Shown in pieces: positions 60,408-64,000 of a DNA stretch of 64,000 nt; position 1 is the first letter of the stretch; the number at the start of each line of letters is the position of its first letter. Position numbers and translations under genes: made by a program. This DNA is from Pseudoalteromonas xiamenensis. Its GTDB lineage: Bacteria > Pseudomonadota > Gammaproteobacteria > Enterobacterales > Alteromonadaceae. The notes under the pieces are model-generated. The model saw nothing but the letters and a program-made list of their open reading frames with translations. It did not search any database and was not told the origin of the DNA. The stretch is taken from contig NZ_CP099917.1 of assembly GCF_030994125.1 (NCBI RefSeq), positions 3,394,001 through 3,458,000 of the forward strand, read 5' to 3'.

Positions 60408-61202
60408 TTACCTGCAGGTCGAGTCGAGTGTGATGGTGCCTTTCATATAGTCAACCGCATGACCTATGAGCGTAACTCGTTCGCCCTCGACGATACACGT
60501 CATTTCACCACCTCGTTTGGAGCATTGTTTTGCTTGTAACGTCTTTTTTTCCAGTAGGTTTGACCAAAGTGGCGCGAGTTCGCAGTGCGCTGAACCGGTT
60601 ACAGGGTCTTCATCTACGTCAAGACGGGGGAAAAAACAACGACTCACAAAATCAACGCAAAGACCTGGAGCCGTGACCACAACACCGCGTTTATCTAATT
60701 GTTTCCATGCCATTAAATTAGGTTCGAGAGACTTAACACTCGCTTCATCTTCAAGTTCGACAATATAATCAAATGCACAATAGACGGCTTTAGGTGCAAC
60801 GCCTAAACCCTCAAGTAGCGCAGGAGGTGGTGCAGTTAGAGTCGGCATAGAGGCAGGAAAATTCAGCGCGTAAGCGTCACCGTTTTTCTCCACAACGAGT
60901 TCACCGCTACGAGTCTGAAAATGGATGGCTTGTTTACAGTAGTTGAGATGTTGAAACAACACGTGAGCGGCCGCAAGCGTCGCATGTCCGCACAAGTCGA
61001 CCTCGCTATTTGGGGTAAACCATCGGAGTTCAACGAAATTCTGCTTGAACACAAAAAAGGCCGTTTCAGACAAATTATTTGCTTCGGCTATCGATTGTAA
61101 TAGTCCGTCTTCAAGCCATTCGCTTAAGGGGCAAACCGCGGCAGGGTTTCCTGAAAATACCTGGCTTGCAAACGCATCTACTTGATAAATTGCTATTTCC
61201 AA
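60408..61202 (-). CDS. PhzF-family isomerase
   Basis: 264 residues. IYQVDAFASQVFSGNPAAVCPL is the family start, with AEANNLSETAFFV bearing the catalytic glutamate, FTPNSEVDLCGHATLAAAHV and the second-half DEDPVTGSAHCELAPLW. PhzF-like proteins are diaminopimelate-epimerase-fold isomerases; most housekeeping members have unknown substrates. No phenazine genes accompany it. It is transcribed alone. Confidence 0.93.
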   Translation of the reverse strand: MEIAIYQVDAFASQVFSGNPAAVCPLSEWLEDGLLQSIAEANNLSETAFFVFKQNFVELRWFTPNSEVDLCGHATLAAAHVLFQHLNYCKQAIHFQTRSGELVVEKNGDAYALNFPASMPTLTAPPPALLEGLGVAPKAVYCAFDYIVELEDEASVKSLEPNLMAWKQLDKRGVVVTAPGLCVDFVSRCFFPRLDVDEDPVTGSAHCELAPLWSNLLEKKTLQAKQCSKRGGEMTCIVEGERVTLIGHAVDYMKGTITLDSTCR

Positions 61203-61335
61203 AATGTGCTTCCTTATGTGTTATGTCTGACCCGAACAAATCAAACTTAACATACTGTTACGAAATGCAAACTTTTTTACGACAGGCGAAAGCGTGTTAA
61301 TCAGGTAAACTACTTGAAATAAATTCAACAATATA

Positions 61336-61356
61336 TAGGTCTAGTACAGAGACCTA
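61336..61356. promoter_or_regulatory. Inverted repeat upstream of the GNAT/NTF2 operon
   Basis: TAGGTCT and AGACCTA flank a 7-base spacer, 19 bases before the GNAT start. Possible operator; no candidate regulator identified. Confidence 0.4.
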
Positions 61357-61375
61357 ACTTTCATGAGGAATCCCA

Positions 61376-61810
61376 TTGAGTCAGTTTATCTATCGATTAG
61401 CCGTTTCTAACGACATACCTCAATTACAAGTAATCCGTGGTGCAGTTAAAGAGAACATTTTGAGCGACCCTCGAAAAGTGACGACAGAGATGTACGTGGA
61501 CTATCTGGATAAATGTGGGCGTACTTGGGTGTGTGAAAGCAAAGGTAAAATTGTGGGTTTTGCTGCAGCGAATCGTGATACGGCGAACATTTGGGCGCTG
61601 TTTATCGACCCTGAATTTGAACGACTGGGGATCGGCCAAAAATTAATGTCACAAATGATCACGTGGTTAGCGTACTTAGGACATACACATGCGAATCTAT
61701 CAACAGACAACAATACACGAGCTGCTCGTTTTTATTTGAAAAACGGCTGGAAGCTCGTTAAGCGGTATGATGATGGTGAAGTTGAATTTATTAAGGAATT
61801 AAGAAAATGA
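61376..61810 (+). CDS. GNAT-family N-acetyltransferase (TTG start)
   Basis: 144 residues. The TTG at 61376 is taken as start because GAGGA lies 7 bases upstream and the nearby ATG at 61363 is out of frame. WALFIDPEFERLGIGQKLMSQMITWLAYLG supplies the acetyl-CoA loop (R-L-G-I-G-Q), then NLSTDNNTRAARFYLKNGWKLV. Substrate unknown. It overlaps the next gene by ATGA. Confidence 0.9.
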   Translation: MSQFIYRLAVSNDIPQLQVIRGAVKENILSDPRKVTTEMYVDYLDKCGRTWVCESKGKIVGFAAANRDTANIWALFIDPEFERLGIGQKLMSQMITWLAYLGHTHANLSTDNNTRAARFYLKNGWKLVKRYDDGEVEFIKELRK

Positions 61811-62256
61811 AATTATTGATGTCAGGAAGCCTCCTATTTTTATCCATTGCGGGACACGTTCAGGCCTCGGACGAGGATAAAGTTAGACAAGCCGCGCTTG
61901 ATTACATCGAATCACAACACCAATCAAATGAAGCGCGAATGGATAGGGCATTGCACTCTAAACTCGCGAAACGGACCTATTGGCTTGACGGCGAGGGTAA
62001 TGACACCCTATTGGAGTCTGACAAATCGGTTATGCTGAGTGTCGCGAAAACGTACAACATAGCGGGGGATAAATTCCCCAAGGTGCCTAAAAAAGAGATC
62101 CAAATCTTAGATATCACCAACCGTGTTGCCTCAGTTAAATTGACCGCAGATGATTGGATAGATTACATGCATCTGGTCAAAAATGAACAAGGTAACTGGC
62201 AAATTATCAATGTGCTATGGCAATATCACGACATAACCAAGCACCAATCAAAATAA
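61807..62256 (+). CDS. Secreted NTF2-like (lumazine-binding-type) protein
   Basis: 149 residues with a signal peptide (MSGSLLFLSIAGHVQA). The rest is an NTF2/cystatin-like cone: VRQAALDYIESQHQSNEARMDRALHSKLAKRTYW, then ILDITNRVASVKLTADDWIDYMHLVKNEQGNWQIINVLW. This matches the putative lumazine-binding/SnoaL-like group. Its ligand is unknown. Coupled by ATGA to the GNAT gene. Confidence 0.87.
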   Translation: MKLLMSGSLLFLSIAGHVQASDEDKVRQAALDYIESQHQSNEARMDRALHSKLAKRTYWLDGEGNDTLLESDKSVMLSVAKTYNIAGDKFPKVPKKEIQILDITNRVASVKLTADDWIDYMHLVKNEQGNWQIINVLWQYHDITKHQSK

Positions 62257-62290
62257 ATACGATACCAACGAAAGGAAGTTGAATCTTACT

Positions 62291-63492
62291 ATGCGTAAAA
62301 GAAGCGTAATACTTGCGTTATGCGCGGGTTTAACATGGCTGTGTAACGCAAACGAGGCAACAAATCCGTTGGCGCTGAAACAATATCTTCTCGATGACGT
62401 GATGGGAGTAGATGGACTAGGAAACCCTCGTAACATAGCCGTATCGGGAGATGGCTTACGTGTCTTTGTTGCAAGCGGTGATGACAACGCGTTGGCGACA
62501 TTTGCAATTGATGCCAGTGGAACACTGTCATTTCAAGGTATTGCAAAGAATTCTCAGCCAGATACCTTTGGTCTAGAAGGAGCAACCGGTGTTGTTGCGC
62601 TAGGTAATAGTTCAGCGGTTGTCTCTGGGTTTTATGACGGCGCAATCTCAGTATTTACGGCCAAGAGTGACGGTCTCCATTCACTACAAACACTTTCAGA
62701 TAAACTTGGGTATGAACAGGTGTTCCATGGCAACGAGTCTGTTGGTGCTTTAGACAAGCTCGGATTGCTAGGTGCTTGGGACGTTGTTAAAACGAAGGAT
62801 TCAACCCAACTGTTTGTTGCAAGTTACATGAGTAATGCCGTTGCGGTATTTAACATTACAGCGACGAATACGTTGACCTTATCACACATTATAAAAGCGA
62901 CTGAGGATGACGCACAATCACTTGGTAATCCAATTGGACTTGCACTAGCTGACAATGATCATGAGCTATATGTTAGCGGGTTTGAAGGAAATCAAGTCAC
63001 CGTGTTCCACCGCAATGATCAAGGTGCCTTGACGTTAATGCAAGTCATCAAAAACGGCGAAAATGGTGTTAAGGACTTACTTCAACCGCAAAAAATTGTC
63101 GCTTCAAAAAATGGACGATTTCTGTACGTAGCCTCGGCAAAAAGCGGTGCAATCAACGTGTTTAAGCGCTCTGCAGATGACTTATTTGTCCCTTTCGACA
63201 TTATTGACAGTAGAGACATCGGTGGAAGCGGATTAGAGGGGGCGAGTAGTTTGGCACTTTCAAGTAACGGAAAACGACTTTTCGCCGCAGGAGAGGGGGA
63301 GAAGGGTTGTTAGAATTCAATATTGATAGTGCAGGGCACTTAAGTTTGCAACGGAAGCTTGTTCATACTTCAAAAGGGAAGCTCAGCGGTATTTCATCCA
63401 TTACGTTAGATGAACACAAACAATTGTTGTTTGTGGCACTTGGAAAGAATAATGCGCTTGTTGTTTTTGATGTCGGACAAACAGCATTATAG
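62291..63492 (+). pseudogene. Secreted beta-propeller (YncE/lactonase-like) protein, frameshifted near the C-terminus
   Basis: The ATG at 62291 begins a signal peptide (RKRSVILALCAGLTWLCNA); a TTG at 62279 is in frame but too close to its AGGAAG. Repeated blades are obvious: GDGLRVFVASGDDNALATFAIDASG, LFVASYMSNAVAVFNITATN, LYVSGFEGNQVTVFHRND, LYVASAKSGAINVFKR. The frame stops at 63313, while the final blades (LEFNIDSAGHLSLQRKLV–LLFVALGKNNALVVFDV) continue in another frame to 63492. Adding one G to the G5 at 63295-63299 restores AAGEGGEGLLEFNID. About 400 residues when repaired. Likely a sequencing slip rather than gene death. Function unknown; no catalytic motif. Confidence 0.82.
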
Positions 63493-63502
63493 CTCTCCCG
63501 CC

Positions 63503-63997
63503 TTAAAATAGAGCTGCGTGTATGCGCTGCTCTATGTCAGATTCACTGTAATTGAAATACGCACCAAGCAAAATTAGGCGATGCTTTGCTTTAAGTAGTG
63601 TGGTTTTGCCATGAACATGGCAAAGGTGTTTTAAGATCAATCCCAAGTTGTTCAAGTCCACCGAGGTGAGTTGCGATTTTTCTGCTTCCATCAGACCAAT
63701 CAGCGCGCCCATTTCAGGCGTGGCAAGTGGCGCAAGTGAAGTGTGATGGGCTAGGTAGGCTTCAATCGGCGTTAGGCCTTGTTGATTTCGAACCGTCAAA
63801 CATTTTGCGATGTCTTCATTTCGCTCAAAAAGCAGTAGGGAACGAATAAAATTGAATGGTGGAGTGGTTTTCTTTGGGTTCGCAAACATCAGATGGAGCA
63901 GGGTATTACCTTGATGGTTTTGCATTTGTAATAGCTGTTTTGATTGCAGAGCAAGGTAAAAAAAAGCAAATCGATCTTCCTCTACGAGAGAAGACAT
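63503..63997 (-). CDS. Ankyrin-like repeat protein, possibly truncated by the window edge
   Basis: At least 164 residues; the ATG at 63997 is the last possible start inside the window and the true start may lie beyond. Two ankyrin-type openings are visible: NHQGNTLLHLMFANPKK and NQQGLTPIEAYLAHH, each followed by helical sequence. The C-terminal half (LNNLGLILKHLCHVHGKTTLLKAKHRLILLGAYF) is helical without clear repeats. No signal peptide seen. A protein-binding role is likely; partner unknown. It is convergent with the beta-propeller gene, 10 bases apart. Confidence 0.7.
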   Translation of the reverse strand: MSSLVEEDRFAFFYLALQSKQLLQMQNHQGNTLLHLMFANPKKTTPPFNFIRSLLLFERNEDIAKCLTVRNQQGLTPIEAYLAHHTSLAPLATPEMGALIGLMEAEKSQLTSVDLNNLGLILKHLCHVHGKTTLLKAKHRLILLGAYFNYSESDIEQRIHAALF

Positions 63998-64000
63998 AAA

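Noticed and set aside
1..64000. tRNA, rRNA, CRISPR arrays, insertion sequences, prophage or integron genes
   Set aside because: All gaps were read; none showed a tRNA fold, repeat-spacer pattern, transposase or integrase.

Overview
The window reads as the chromosome of a marine gammaproteobacterium of the Alteromonadales type (Pseudoalteromonas/Shewanella-like). The clues are the MipA/OmpV–DUF3019–two-component cassette, a TtpC-containing TonB2-type energy-transduction operon, several large TonB-dependent receptors, a BLUF photoreceptor and a BaeSR-like pair. This placement is inferred from gene content and moderate GC, not from a marker gene. No rRNA, tRNA, CRISPR array, integrase or transposase was seen. 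Genes are packed in short operons, with many ATGA/TAATG overlaps.

Layout. 1-3.75 kb: end of an RND adaptor and a complete RND pump. 4-9.8 kb: a beta-propeller lipoprotein, a MipA–DUF3019–response regulator–kinase operon and an RNA methyltransferase. 10-13 kb: an RCC1-like lipoprotein and a BLUF protein. 13.2-23.3 kb: a Fur-controlled iron island. A siderophore receptor and a PiuC-type hydroxylase run leftward. DUF2271, DUF4198, DUF3450, TtpC-like, mini-ExbB, ExbD, TonB, TPR and PepSY genes run rightward. 23.6-38 kb: a phosphonate region with phnW, a PhnF/HutC-type GntR regulator, and a leftward operon of TonB receptor, DUF5690/OPA-like transporter, phnX, FAD oxidoreductase and PhnZ-like HD oxygenase. 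A DJ-1 protein, an RHH protein, dld, a GDPD and small genes lie between. The same palindrome (CTGGT-N-TAG-N-CCAG) precedes phnW and the TonB-receptor operon, tying them into one regulon.

38.2-40.2 kb: a small membrane protein and a PhoD-like phosphatase. 40.2-48.5 kb: the most unusual block, an envelope operon of a secreted protein, a lipoprotein, a TPR/PEGA membrane protein, a PEGA–SUMF1 protein (frameshifted), a 35-aa membrane peptide, a MotA/TolQ/ExbB-like channel and two membrane-anchored vWA proteins. The membrane anchors of the vWA proteins resemble ExbD/TolR, including an aspartate. I propose an uncharacterised proton-driven envelope machine. 48.6-51.3 kb: DUF924, GNAT, trxC and a UbiA-type prenyltransferase. 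51.4-54.4 kb: a BlaI-like repressor, a BlaR1-like M56 protease whose C-terminus is an M23 peptidase instead of a beta-lactam sensor, and an M23 lipoprotein; a perfect palindrome precedes the set. 54.4-64 kb: GNATs, a membrane protein, a di-haem peroxidase with a BaeSR pair, PhzF, GNAT, an NTF2-like protein, a beta-propeller protein (frameshifted) and an ankyrin-like protein at the edge.

Three genes (near 43971, 53190 and 63295) each carry a one-base shift at a homopolymer that a single-base change would repair. Uncorrected sequencing error is the simplest explanation, so these genes should not be taken as dead without raw-read support.
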